DNA from: Bacillota bacterium
GTDB taxonomy: Bacteria > Bacillota > Clostridia > Peptostreptococcales > Anaerovoracaceae
Direction: 5' to 3'
Assembly: GCA_029008005.1 (NCBI GenBank)
Contig: JAQXIX010000052.1
Location: 1-37,188, forward strand
Length of the DNA: 37,188 bases
Made by a program: the position numbers and the translations under genes. Of the stretch, positions 16,632-23,894 are shown piece after piece. The notes below the pieces were generated by a model. It had not been told where the DNA came from and searched no databases. It saw nothing but the letters and a program-made list of their open reading frames with translations. Within the stretch, counting starts at the first letter, position 1, and each line of letters starts with the position of its first letter.

Positions 16632-17500
16632 TGGTAGTAAAGACAGTAATATCAATAATCGCATACCTCGTTCTGGCACCGCTTCTCGGCGGACTGCTCG
16701 CAGGACTTGAAAGAAAACTTTCAGCTAAGATGCAGAGAAGAATCGGACCTCCGGTACTTCAGCCGTTTTATGATGTACTGAAGCTCTTCGAGAAGGAAAA
16801 GATGACTCCGACAAGATTCCAGGATTTCTATGTACTGGTATTCCTGATTTTCATCATCGCTTCCGGAGTGATTTTCTTCGCAGGCGGAGATCTTCTTCTC
16901 GTAATATTCACACTTACACTTGCAACTGCATTCCTTATCATTGCAGCATACTCATCAAATTCACCTTACGCTCAGGCAGGTGCACAGAGAGAACTGCTTG
17001 CTATGATGGCTTATGAACCAATGGTTCTTATTACAATCATCGGTTTCTACATGTTCCACGGAAGCTTTTGCGTTAGAGACATTATGGCCGGCGGCCAGAT
17101 GTCATTACTGCCTATGCTGGGAATCTTCGTTGGCTGGATGTTCATCCTGACACTGAAGTTCAGAAAGTCACCGTTTGACCTGAGTATGTCACACCATGCT
17201 CACCAGGAACTGGTTAGAGGTATGACTACTGAATTCGTTGGAGGAACAATGGGTCTCATCGAAATCGCTCACTGGTATGAAAACGTATACCTGCTCGGTT
17301 TCGTATTCCTGTTCTTCGCTAACGGAACAGCTCTCGGCTGGATTCTCGGTATTGTAGTTGCTGTGGTTGCATACTTCTTCGAAGTATTCATCGACAACTG
17401 CTTCGCGAGAATGAAGTGGGAATTTGCCTTCAAATCATCATGGGTAATCGGTGTTGTTGTAGGCATGGTTAATTTATTAGTATTATACTTATGTTTCTAA
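16631..17500 (+). CDS. echB: Ech-type hydrogenase, membrane subunit EchB (NuoH-like)
   Basis: Membrane subunit linking the hydrogenase arm to the pump, 289 residues with about eight membrane helices. The NuoH/HycD signatures are clear: RRIGPPVLQPFYDVLKLFEKE near residue 36, QRELLAMMAYEPM in the middle, and SPFDLSMSHHAHQELVRGM with the acidic/histidine-rich loop. The latter two line the ion entry path in complex I. Start and preceding stop share one base (TAATG). The stop is followed by a ribosome binding site (AAGGAGGTGA) for echC. Confidence 0.93.
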   Translation: MVVKTVISIIAYLVLAPLLGGLLAGLERKLSAKMQRRIGPPVLQPFYDVLKLFEKEKMTPTRFQDFYVLVFLIFIIASGVIFFAGGDLLLVIFTLTLATAFLIIAAYSSNSPYAQAGAQRELLAMMAYEPMVLITIIGFYMFHGSFCVRDIMAGGQMSLLPMLGIFVGWMFILTLKFRKSPFDLSMSHHAHQELVRGMTTEFVGGTMGLIEIAHWYENVYLLGFVFLFFANGTALGWILGIVVAVVAYFFEVFIDNCFARMKWEFAFKSSWVIGVVVGMVNLLVLYLCF

Positions 17501-17512
17501 GGAGGTGAAGAA

Positions 17513-18082
17513 ATGTCAGCATATGTAACAAAATCACCTTGGGTCGTTCATTATGACGGATCAAGCTGTAACGGATGCGATATCGAAGTTCTGGCATGTC
17601 TTACTCCTATGTACGACGTAGAAAGATTCGGTATTATCAACTGCGGTAACCCTAAGCACGCAGATGTATTTCTGGTTACCGGTTCTGTAAACGAACAGAA
17701 TAAAGATGTAATAAAGCAGATTTATGAGCAGATGCCTGAACCTAAAGTTGTTGTGGCTGTAGGAATCTGTGCATGCTCAGGCGGAGTTTTCAAGGATTGC
17801 TACAATGTACTCGGAGGAGTGGATCAGGTTATTCCTGTTGATGCATACGTTCCGGGATGTGCAGCAAGACCTGAAGCTATTATTGATGCGGTAGTCAAGG
17901 GTCTCGGAGTTCTTCAGGCGAAGAGAGACGCTATGGTGAACGCTCCGGCGAAGGCAGTGGCGGCACCGGCAGAGGCAGTAGCTCCTGTTGAAAAAGCTGA
18001 TGCTGAACCTGTTGCTAAGGGAAGCTTTCCGCCAATTTTCACAATGGCAGAAATTAAAACAAACTATAAGGTAAGCAAGTAA
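17513..18082 (+). CDS. echC: Ech-type hydrogenase small subunit EchC (NuoB-like)
   Basis: Peripheral electron-transfer subunit carrying one [4Fe-4S] cluster next to the NiFe site. Cluster-ligand cysteines are visible as CNGC (C19, C22), GICACSGG (C86, C88 region) and VPGCAARPE (C116). The NuoB-like core ends near residue 140. It is followed by about 48 extra residues: an Ala/Pro/Glu/Val-rich linker and a conserved-looking end containing FPPIFTMAEIKTNYKVSK. EchC homologues I know usually stop soon after the core, so this tail is unusual. It is separated by 12 and 15 bases from its neighbours. Confidence 0.93.
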   Translation: MSAYVTKSPWVVHYDGSSCNGCDIEVLACLTPMYDVERFGIINCGNPKHADVFLVTGSVNEQNKDVIKQIYEQMPEPKVVVAVGICACSGGVFKDCYNVLGGVDQVIPVDAYVPGCAARPEAIIDAVVKGLGVLQAKRDAMVNAPAKAVAAPAEAVAPVEKADAEPVAKGSFPPIFTMAEIKTNYKVSK

Positions 18083-18097
18083 AGGAGGGAAAGAATA

Positions 18098-18460
18098 ATG
18101 AGCGAAAGAGTTATTGCTGGACAGAACTTTGAAACCGTTGAACTTTCCCAGCTTATCTCGAAAGTTAGTGATAAGAAGGAAGACGGTTACAGATTAGGTC
18201 AGATTTGTGCAGTAAACCTTGATGATGATACTTATGAAATCATCTATTCATTTGATAAAGGTCATGTTCTGCAGAACTTAAGACTTATAATCGGAATCGA
18301 CGAAGAGGTTGAAAGTGTAACAGGCATTTACTGGCCGGCTTTCATCTATGAAAACGAAATTCATGACCTTTTCGGTGTAAAATTCAATCATAGTGCATTA
18401 GACTATCAGGGAACATTCTTCAAAGTTGCCGAAGAAACTCCTTGGAAGCCGAAGAAATAG
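18098..18460 (+). CDS. echD: Ech-type hydrogenase subunit EchD (NuoC-like)
   Basis: Short accessory subunit of 120 residues homologous to the 30-kDa NuoC subunit. The recognisable segment is VTGIYWPAFIYENEIHDLFGVKFN, corresponding to the conserved E-R-E-x-x-D-x-F-G-I motif of NuoC, here with ENEIHDLFGV. No cofactor-binding cysteines are expected or seen. It stabilises the large subunit near the NiFe centre. The ribosome binding site is AAAGGAGGGAAAG and it lies between echC and echE as in other ech operons. Confidence 0.9.
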   Translation: MSERVIAGQNFETVELSQLISKVSDKKEDGYRLGQICAVNLDDDTYEIIYSFDKGHVLQNLRLIIGIDEEVESVTGIYWPAFIYENEIHDLFGVKFNHSALDYQGTFFKVAEETPWKPKK

Positions 18461-18477
18461 GAAAGGAAGGTTAGAAA

Positions 18478-19560
18478 ATGGGTAAAAGAACAATAATTCC
18501 TTTCGGACCACAGCACCCGGTGCTTCCTGAACCTATTCACCTTGACCTTGTTGTTGAGGACGAAACAGTTGTAGATGTTATTCCTTCAATAGGATACATC
18601 CACAGAGGACTGGAAAAGCTGTGTGAGACAAAGGATTACAACAAGATGGTTTATGTAATCGAACGTATCTGCGGAATCTGCAGCTTCGGTCACGGCTGGG
18701 GCGCATGTGCTTCAATCGAAGGTGCAATGGATGTTAAGATTCCTGAAAGAGCAGAATACCTTAGAACAATATTACATGAACTTTCAAGAATACACAGCCA
18801 CCTGCTGTGGCTGGGACTCCTGGCAGATGCTTTCGGATTCGAAAGTCTGTTTAACCACTGCTGGAGAGTAAGAGAAACTGTACTTGACCTGTTCGAAAAG
18901 AATACAGGCGGAAGAGTAATTTTCTCAATCTGCAAGATCGGCGGAATGAGAAAGGACATCAGCGATGAAAATCTTAAGGAAATGGCTTCTGTTCTTAACG
19001 GAATTAAATCAGAAATCAAGGAACTTACAGATGTATTTATTGCAGATGCTTCAGTACAGAACAGAATGGTAGGAGTTGGTGTTCTCACTAAGGAACAGGC
19101 AGAAGAACTCTGTACAGTAGGTCCTGTTGCAAGAGGATCCGGTATCGATCAGGATATCAGAATGAACGACGATCACGGTGTTTACGGTGAACTGGGATTC
19201 GAACCTTGCATTGAAGAAGCAGGTGACTGCATGGCAAGAACTATTGTAAGAATCAGAGAACTGTTCCAGTCTATCGAACTGATAGAAAAGGCAGTTGAGA
19301 AGATTCCTGCAGGTCCTGTGGACGTAAAGGTAAGCGGAAATGTTAACGGTGAATGCATCACTCGTATGGAACAGCCTAGAGGTGAAGCATACTACTACGC
19401 TAAGGGAGCCGGCACAAAGTTCCTGAAGAGAATGAGAGTAAGAACACCGACCAACATGAACATTCCTGGATTAGTTCAGATGCTCAAGGGTTGCGATCTG
19501 GCAGATGTACCTATTCTGGTACTCACAATCGACCCATGCATCAGCTGTACAGAAAGGTAG
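18478..19560 (+). CDS. echE: Ech-type [NiFe] hydrogenase large subunit EchE
   Basis: Catalytic subunit bearing the NiFe active site. The 360 residues include both Ni-binding cysteine pairs: RICGICSFGH (C65, C68) and DPCISC (C354, C357). The presence of all four cysteines separates it from NuoD of complex I and indicates H2 chemistry. The protein ends three residues after the last cysteine (TER), so there is no C-terminal extension to be removed by a maturation endopeptidase. The length fits group 4 hydrogenases. No hyp maturation genes are in this window. It is followed 9 bases later by echF. Confidence 0.95.
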   Translation: MGKRTIIPFGPQHPVLPEPIHLDLVVEDETVVDVIPSIGYIHRGLEKLCETKDYNKMVYVIERICGICSFGHGWGACASIEGAMDVKIPERAEYLRTILHELSRIHSHLLWLGLLADAFGFESLFNHCWRVRETVLDLFEKNTGGRVIFSICKIGGMRKDISDENLKEMASVLNGIKSEIKELTDVFIADASVQNRMVGVGVLTKEQAEELCTVGPVARGSGIDQDIRMNDDHGVYGELGFEPCIEEAGDCMARTIVRIRELFQSIELIEKAVEKIPAGPVDVKVSGNVNGECITRMEQPRGEAYYYAKGAGTKFLKRMRVRTPTNMNIPGLVQMLKGCDLADVPILVLTIDPCISCTER

Positions 19561-19569
19561 GTGTGAGTA

Positions 19570-20601
19570 GTGAGTAAACTTGTGATTATAATCGTACTGG
19601 TAGTTGCTGCTCTGATTTCTTCAGCTGTTACAACAAGACTTGGATTTTTCAAGTTTAAGAAAACTGTTTTAGGTAGCATCTTCAAGGACACAGCCTGCCA
19701 GATGTACCCTGTTGTTCAGAAAGAATGGCAGGAAAGAACAAGAGGAGCTGTAAGTATTGACGGCAACAATTGTATAGGATGCGGCATCTGTGCCAAGGTA
19801 TGTCCTACAGACGCTATCGAAGTTGATAAGGCAAACGGAACATGGACTATTGAAAGAATGCAGTGCGTTCAGTGCAGCGGATGTGTTGACAATTGTCCTA
19901 AGAATTGTCTGACAATGGAAAATCAGTACACAACTCCGGATGTTACAAAGACTGTTGATACAGTAGCAATTCCTGCAAAGGGAGCTGCCGGCGGTTCATC
20001 AGACGGCGATCTCGTTTGCAATGATACATGCGTATTCTGCGGACTCTGCGCTAAAGCATGTCCTGAAGACGCAATTAAGGTTGACAGAAAAGCTAAGAGC
20101 TGGGAAGTTGACAAGGAAGCATGTATTAAATGTGGAGCTTGTATAGACAAGTGCCCTAAGAAGAGCTTATCATTTGGTGAGGGCGGTGAATCAGCTGCAG
20201 CTGAAGACGGTCCTCTCTCATGCGACCTGGAAGTTTGCATTTACTGCGGACTTTGCGCTAAGAACTGTCCTGCCGATGCACTTGAAGTTGACAGAAAGGC
20301 TAAGAGTTGGAAGGTTGACGAGGATGCATGCATCAAGTGTGGAGTTTGCCTTGAAAAGTGCCCTAAGAAGTGTCTCGGATTCGGTAGTAATGCAGCAGCT
20401 GCAGAACCTGCAAAGAAGAGCATTCCTGTACTTGACGAGGAAAAATGCGTTTACTGCGCAGCATGTGAAAATGCATGTCCTGAAGCTGCGATTTCAGCTG
20501 AAGTTGACAACTGGACTCTGGATGCTGACAAGTGCGTTGGATGTGAAGCATGTGTAGGCGCATGTCCGGCAGTTGCACTTGAAATGAAGTCGGTAGACTA
20601 A
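19570..20601 (+). CDS. echF: Ech-type hydrogenase polyferredoxin subunit EchF with eight [4Fe-4S] motifs
   Basis: Electron-input subunit that accepts electrons from reduced ferredoxin. It starts with GTG at 19570 (preceded by AAAGGTAGGTG). Residues 4-20 are a hydrophobic, probably membrane-anchoring segment. Eight complete C-x2-C-x2-C-x3-C-P motifs form four tandem two-cluster ferredoxin domains: cysteines 68-78/99-109, 154-164/185-195, 223-233/254-264 and 293-303/322-332. Typical EchF is roughly 120-150 residues with two clusters, so this 343-residue protein is greatly enlarged. Domains 2 and 3 are near copies (VDRKAKSW.VD..ACIKCG in both), indicating internal duplication. Linkers between domains are Gly/Ser/Ala-rich. 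It ends the operon, 31 bases before a strong terminator. Confidence 0.92.
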   Translation: MSKLVIIIVLVVAALISSAVTTRLGFFKFKKTVLGSIFKDTACQMYPVVQKEWQERTRGAVSIDGNNCIGCGICAKVCPTDAIEVDKANGTWTIERMQCVQCSGCVDNCPKNCLTMENQYTTPDVTKTVDTVAIPAKGAAGGSSDGDLVCNDTCVFCGLCAKACPEDAIKVDRKAKSWEVDKEACIKCGACIDKCPKKSLSFGEGGESAAAEDGPLSCDLEVCIYCGLCAKNCPADALEVDRKAKSWKVDEDACIKCGVCLEKCPKKCLGFGSNAAAAEPAKKSIPVLDEEKCVYCAACENACPEAAISAEVDNWTLDADKCVGCEACVGACPAVALEMKSVD

Positions 20602-20631
20602 TCCGCCTAAATATTAATTGATAATATTTAC

Positions 20632-20663
20632 AAAGGGTGTTGTATTTTACAACACCCTTTTTC
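20632..20663 (+). terminator. Strong rho-independent terminator of the ech operon
   Basis: A perfect 13-base-pair stem, AAAGGGTGTTGTA (20632-20644) with TACAACACCCTTT (20648-20660), a TTT loop and a following T run. Confidence 0.92.
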
Positions 20664-20672
20664 ATAAAGCTC

Positions 20673-20701
20673 TTGACGTTGACACCTGTATAATATATAA
20701 T
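20673..20701 (+). promoter_or_regulatory. Promoter of the rpmG-secE-nusG-rpl operon
   Basis: TTGACG (20673-20678), a 17-base spacer and TATAAT (20696-20701). A second TTGACA (20679-20684) and a second TATAAT (20689-20694) sit close by, but neither forms a properly spaced pair with its neighbour. The leader holds a hairpin with 8-base arms, AAGAGCAG/CTGCTCTT, at 20733-20751; it lacks a T run, so it is not a terminator. Confidence 0.8.
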
Positions 20702-20778
20702 TATTTAGCGACTTTATGGAAATAATCAAAACAAGAGCAGTGTCTGCTCTTAGTTTAAGTTAATGGAGGACAATAATA

Positions 20779-20928
20779 ATGAGAGTAAAAGTTACACTTG
20801 CATGTACAGAATGTAAGCAGAGAAATTACAACACTATTAAGAACAAGAAAAACAATCCGGACAGAATCGAAATGAACAAGTACTGCCCATTCTGTAAGAA
20901 GCACACAGTACACAAGGAAACAAAATAA
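20779..20928 (+). CDS. rpmG: 50S ribosomal protein L33
   Basis: A 49-residue protein of the large ribosomal subunit reading [19 protein letters not shown] at the N-terminus and [16 protein letters not shown] at the C-terminus. The two C-x2-C pairs (CTEC, CPFC) make this the zinc-binding form. The ribosome binding site TGGAGGA lies about 9 bases upstream. Placement directly before secE-nusG is standard in Firmicutes. Confidence 0.97.
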   Translation: MRVKVTLACTECKQRNYNTIKNKKNNPDRIEMNKYCPFCKKHTVHKETK

Positions 20929-20941
20929 GGAGACAGTTACC

Positions 20942-21295
20942 ATGGCAAAATCTAAGGGTAAAAACTCGGATTACAAAGCTGCGTCTCAGTATTCGACTTC
21001 GAAAACAGATGATAAGAAGGGCAAGAAGACTACGTCTACAATGGACAGAGCCCAGAAGATTGCCAATGATCGCAAGAAGAGAAAAGCTCAGCAGCAGAAT
21101 AAGCCGAGAGAAAAAGGAAAGATTAAGGAATACTTCAAGGGCGTTAAGCTTGAGATGAAGAAGGTCGTATGGCCTACCAGAAAAGAACTGGGTTCCTTCA
21201 CAGTTGTGGTACTGTGTACTTGTGCTGCTTTTGCGCTTCTGTTCTGGGGACTTGATTCAGGAACACTGGCTGCAATTAAGGCTATCTGTTTCTAA
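20942..21295 (+). CDS. secE: Preprotein translocase subunit SecE
   Basis: Essential small subunit of the SecYEG channel in the cytoplasmic membrane. The C-terminal 55 residues carry the family signature FKGVKLEMKKVVWPTRKEL followed by one membrane helix (FTVVVLCTCAAFALLFWGLD). The 117-residue length exceeds the 60 or so of the minimal Gram-positive SecE because of a roughly 60-residue lysine-rich, low-complexity N-terminal extension (SKGKNSDYKAASQYSTSKT), probably disordered. It lies 13 bases after rpmG and upstream of nusG, the standard arrangement. Confidence 0.93.
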   Translation: MAKSKGKNSDYKAASQYSTSKTDDKKGKKTTSTMDRAQKIANDRKKRKAQQQNKPREKGKIKEYFKGVKLEMKKVVWPTRKELGSFTVVVLCTCAAFALLFWGLDSGTLAAIKAICF

Positions 21296-21334
21296 TACTT
21301 TTGAATAATACAGTTGAATGGAGCTTAAGGTACA

Positions 21335-21913
21335 ATGAGTGAAGAAAAAGAAGTAAAAAAGCTGAACCTTGACGAGCTTGAGGGACTCAGAGGAGATGGA
21401 GAAGCTAAGTGGTATGTAATCCATACATATTCGGGTCATGAGAACAAGGTAAAAGTTAATATCGAGAAGCTGGTAGAGAGCAGAGGAATGCAGAATCTGA
21501 TTCTCGACGTTGTTGTGCCTACAGAAGACAGAGTTGAACTGAAAAACGGACAGAGAAAGATTAAGACGAAGAAGATGTTCCCCGGATATGTTCTCGTTAA
21601 GATGATCGTAACTAACGAATCATGGTATCTTGTGAGAAACACACAGGGTGTTACGGGATTTGTCGGTCATGGCTCCGATCCGGTACCTCTCACAGTTGAG
21701 GAAGTAAGAAGGATGGGAATCGAGAAGATTTACATCGATCTGGATATCAGCGTGGGAGAATCTATAAAGGTAATAAACGGTCCTTTTGAAAATTTCATTG
21801 GAGTCGTTGAAGAAGTAAACATGGAAAAGCAGACTCTAAGAGCTAAAGTTTCCATGTTCGGAAGAGATACCCCTGTTGAGTTGGATTTTGCGCAGGTTGA
21901 TAAACTTGACTAA
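21335..21913 (+). CDS. nusG: Transcription termination/antitermination protein NusG
   Basis: Transcription elongation factor that binds RNA polymerase and links it to the ribosome. The 192 residues start with a short acidic leader and then the NGN domain (AKWYVIHTYSGHENKVKVNI), include MFPGYVLVKM and WYLVRNTQGVTGFVG, and end with the KOW domain (VINGPFENFIGVVEEVNMEKQTLRAKVSMFGR). The length is normal for the family with a small N-terminal extension. Its ribosome binding site is weak (TTAAGGTAC). Confidence 0.96.
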   Translation: MSEEKEVKKLNLDELEGLRGDGEAKWYVIHTYSGHENKVKVNIEKLVESRGMQNLILDVVVPTEDRVELKNGQRKIKTKKMFPGYVLVKMIVTNESWYLVRNTQGVTGFVGHGSDPVPLTVEEVRRMGIEKIYIDLDISVGESIKVINGPFENFIGVVEEVNMEKQTLRAKVSMFGRDTPVELDFAQVDKLD

Positions 21914-21922
21914 GTGAAAGCC

Positions 21923-21940
21923 GTCATTTGATGACTTTTT
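21923..21940 (+). other. Weak hairpin in the nusG-rplK intergenic region
   Basis: GTCAT-TTG-ATGAC (21923-21935) followed by five T, enclosed by GCCG (21920-21923)/CGGC (21945-21948). It could be a weak attenuator or part of the L1 mRNA-binding region that regulates the L11 operon in other bacteria; I cannot decide. Confidence 0.3.
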
Positions 21941-21985
21941 ATAGCGGCATTTGCTGCACAAATACTCGAAGAAAGGAGGATAAAA

Positions 21986-22411
21986 ATGGCTAAGAAGATT
22001 GAAGGATATATTAAACTTCAGATTCCGGCAGGAAACGCTAACCCTGCACCACCGGTAGGACCTGCACTCGGTCAGCACGGCGTTAACATTATGGATTTCT
22101 GTAAACAGTTCAATGCAAGAACACAGGATCAGCCTGGAATGATTATTCCGGTAGTAATCACTGTTTATGCAGATCACAGTTTTTCATTTGTTACAAAGAC
22201 TCCGCCTGCAGCAGTTCTTCTTAAGAAGGCAGCAGGACTGGATTCAGCTTCAGGTGAACCTAACAAGACTAAGGTTGCAACTCTGACTTATGCACAGGCA
22301 GAAGAAATCGCTAAGACTAAAATGCCTGACTTAAACGCAGCAAGTCTCGAAGCAGCAACTGAGATGATTAAGGGAACTGCAAGAAGCATGGGAATCGTTA
22401 TTGAAGACTAA
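21986..22411 (+). CDS. rplK: 50S ribosomal protein L11
   Basis: Component of the GTPase-associated centre and target of thiostrepton. The 141 residues include the diagnostic proline-rich [28 protein letters not shown]-type N-terminus ([16 protein letters not shown]) and the C-terminal rRNA-binding domain ending [12 protein letters not shown]. The length is standard. A strong ribosome binding site (AAGGAGG) precedes the ATG. It is the first of rplK-rplA-rplJ-rplL. Confidence 0.98.
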   Translation: MAKKIEGYIKLQIPAGNANPAPPVGPALGQHGVNIMDFCKQFNARTQDQPGMIIPVVITVYADHSFSFVTKTPPAAVLLKKAAGLDSASGEPNKTKVATLTYAQAEEIAKTKMPDLNAASLEAATEMIKGTARSMGIVIED

Positions 22412-22423
22412 TTCAGGACGGGA

Positions 22424-22453
22424 GACTGGGAACCGGTTTTTTGCCGGGGAGTC
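22424..22453 (+). other. Hairpin in the rplK-rplA intergenic region
   Basis: GACT (22424-22427) pairs with AGTC (22450-22453), and an inner CCGG (22433-22436) pairs with CCGG (22444-22447), with a T-rich loop. It lies just ahead of the rplA ribosome binding site. A role in translational control is possible but unproven. Confidence 0.3.
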
Positions 22454-22479
22454 GTTAATACCGCAGAAAGGAATTGAAA

Positions 22480-23175
22480 ATGCCTAAAAGAGGTAAAAAC
22501 TATAAGACTGCTTTAGAAGCATATGATAAGGCAGAGCTTTTTGAAATCAATGATGCCATGGAAGTTGTTCTTAAGACAGCTAAGGCAAAATTTGATGAAA
22601 CAATCGAAGCTCATTTCAGAATGGGCGTTGACGGAAGACACGCAGATCAGCAGATCAGAGGCGCAATCGTTCTTCCGCACGGAACAGGCAAAACTAAGAA
22701 AGTTCTTGTATTTGCAAAGGGTCCTAAGGCTACAGAAGCAGAGGAAGCCGGTGCTGATTTCGTAGGAGCTGAGGAAATGGCTCAGAAAATCCAGAAGGAA
22801 GGCTGGTTTGAATTTGATGCTGTTATCGCAACACCTGATATGATGGGCGTTGTAGGTAGACTTGGTAAGATTCTCGGACCTAAGGGACTTATGCCAAACC
22901 CTAAATCCGGCACAGTAACAATGGACGTTGCCAAGGCAATCCAGGAAACAAAGGCCGGTAAGGTTGAGTATCGTCTCGACAAGACTAACATCATTCACAC
23001 ACCTATAGGAAAGGCTTCATTCGGCGCTGAAAAGCTGACTGAAAACTTCAATGCTCTGGCAGCAGCAATTATCAAGGCTAAGCCTGCAGCTGCAAAGGGT
23101 CAGTACATGAAGAGTGTTACAGTTGCCGCAACTATGGGTCCCGGAGTTAAAATCAATCCTACTAAGATTGTATAA
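22480..23175 (+). CDS. rplA: 50S ribosomal protein L1
   Basis: Stalk-base ribosomal protein that also acts as a translational repressor of its own operon in other bacteria. I chose the ATG at 22480 ([16 protein letters not shown]), which has AGAAAGGA seven bases upstream; an in-frame TTG six bases earlier is too close to the ribosome binding site. The 231 residues match the family. Diagnostic segments are [22 protein letters not shown] and [21 protein letters not shown]-type signature ([15 protein letters not shown]). Confidence 0.97.
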   Translation: MPKRGKNYKTALEAYDKAELFEINDAMEVVLKTAKAKFDETIEAHFRMGVDGRHADQQIRGAIVLPHGTGKTKKVLVFAKGPKATEAEEAGADFVGAEEMAQKIQKEGWFEFDAVIATPDMMGVVGRLGKILGPKGLMPNPKSGTVTMDVAKAIQETKAGKVEYRLDKTNIIHTPIGKASFGAEKLTENFNALAAAIIKAKPAAAKGQYMKSVTVAATMGPGVKINPTKIV

Positions 23176-23203
23176 GCCCGGAAAAACACGGAATTGAATA
23201 TAA

Positions 23204-23325
23204 CAAAACCGTAGACAGCAGGGGGAGAAATCCTTAATTATCCCTGCCGAGGTACAATGTAAACATACATACCTCGCAGAACTCTATGGATTTTGCGAGG
23301 TTATTTACAGCGTACAAAAATCTAT
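23204..23325 (+). promoter_or_regulatory. Ribosomal protein L10 leader (autoregulatory mRNA element)
   Basis: The ACCGTAGACAGCAGG segment starting at 23208 is the conserved core of the L10 leader, to which the L10(L12)4 complex binds. GCAGGG (23218-23223) pairs with CCCTGC (23242-23247). Downstream, CGAGGTA (23248-23254) can pair with TACCTCG (23270-23276), or instead ACCTCGCA (23271-23278) can pair with TGCGAGGT (23294-23301). The two helices are mutually exclusive, as expected for a regulatory switch. It lies directly upstream of rplJ. Confidence 0.85.
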
Positions 23326-23344
23326 GAAAGGAGAATACGCAATA

Positions 23345-23854
23345 ATGGCAGAAATGAAAAAAGCCTATATAGAAAAGCAGGCGATAATCGACGAGATTAA
23401 AGACAAGTTCGAAAGAGCTGAGTCTGCAGTTGTTGTTGACTACATGGGAATCACTGTAGAACAGGCAAATGCAATGAGAAAAAAGCTTCGTGAAGCTAAC
23501 GTTGATTTCACTGTATATAAGAACACCCTTGTTAAGAGAGCTATCGACGGAACTGACTATGCTCCGCTGGCAGAAGTTCTTGAAGGACCAAGTGCTTTCG
23601 CATTCAGCTTTGACGATGCAACAGCTCCTGCAAGAGTACTTGACGGCTCAATGAAAGAGTTTAAGAAAATGTCATTCAAGGGTGGAATCGTTGAAGGTGA
23701 GTACTATGACAAGGACGCAATCGCGCAGGTTGCATCAATTCCTTCAAGAGAAGTGCTTATTTCCAAGTTTATGGGAAGCATCCAGTCACCTATTTCAAGC
23801 TTCGCAAGAGTTGTTAAGCAGATTGCAGAAGCTAAGGATGGCGCAGAAGCGTAA
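23345..23854 (+). CDS. rplJ: 50S ribosomal protein L10
   Basis: Anchors the L7/L12 stalk to the ribosome. I chose the ATG at 23345 (MAEMKKAYIEKQAIIDEIK), with AAAGGAG at 23327-23333; the in-frame ATG at 23324 overlaps that ribosome binding site. The 169 residues include VVVDYMGITVEQANAMRKKLRE and VYKNTLVKRAI, typical of L10. It lies immediately downstream of the L10 leader and 40 bases before rplL, so L10 and L12 levels are likely controlled together. Confidence 0.97.
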   Translation: MAEMKKAYIEKQAIIDEIKDKFERAESAVVVDYMGITVEQANAMRKKLREANVDFTVYKNTLVKRAIDGTDYAPLAEVLEGPSAFAFSFDDATAPARVLDGSMKEFKKMSFKGGIVEGEYYDKDAIAQVASIPSREVLISKFMGSIQSPISSFARVVKQIAEAKDGAEA

Positions 23855-23894
23855 ATTTGCAGAAGTAAACAAATATTTATAAAGGAGAAAGAAA

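Noticed and set aside
20174-20557. Open frame within echF in another frame
   Set aside because: It arises from the repeated cysteine-rich coding pattern and has no ribosome binding site or family features.
14706-20601. Reading the six-gene cluster as complex I or an Mrp antiporter
   Set aside because: All four Ni-binding cysteines are present in the large subunit and the gene order is echABCDEF.
20702-20778. tRNA between the operon promoter and rpmG
   Set aside because: The only structure is one hairpin; no cloverleaf, anticodon arm or T-arm sequence is present.
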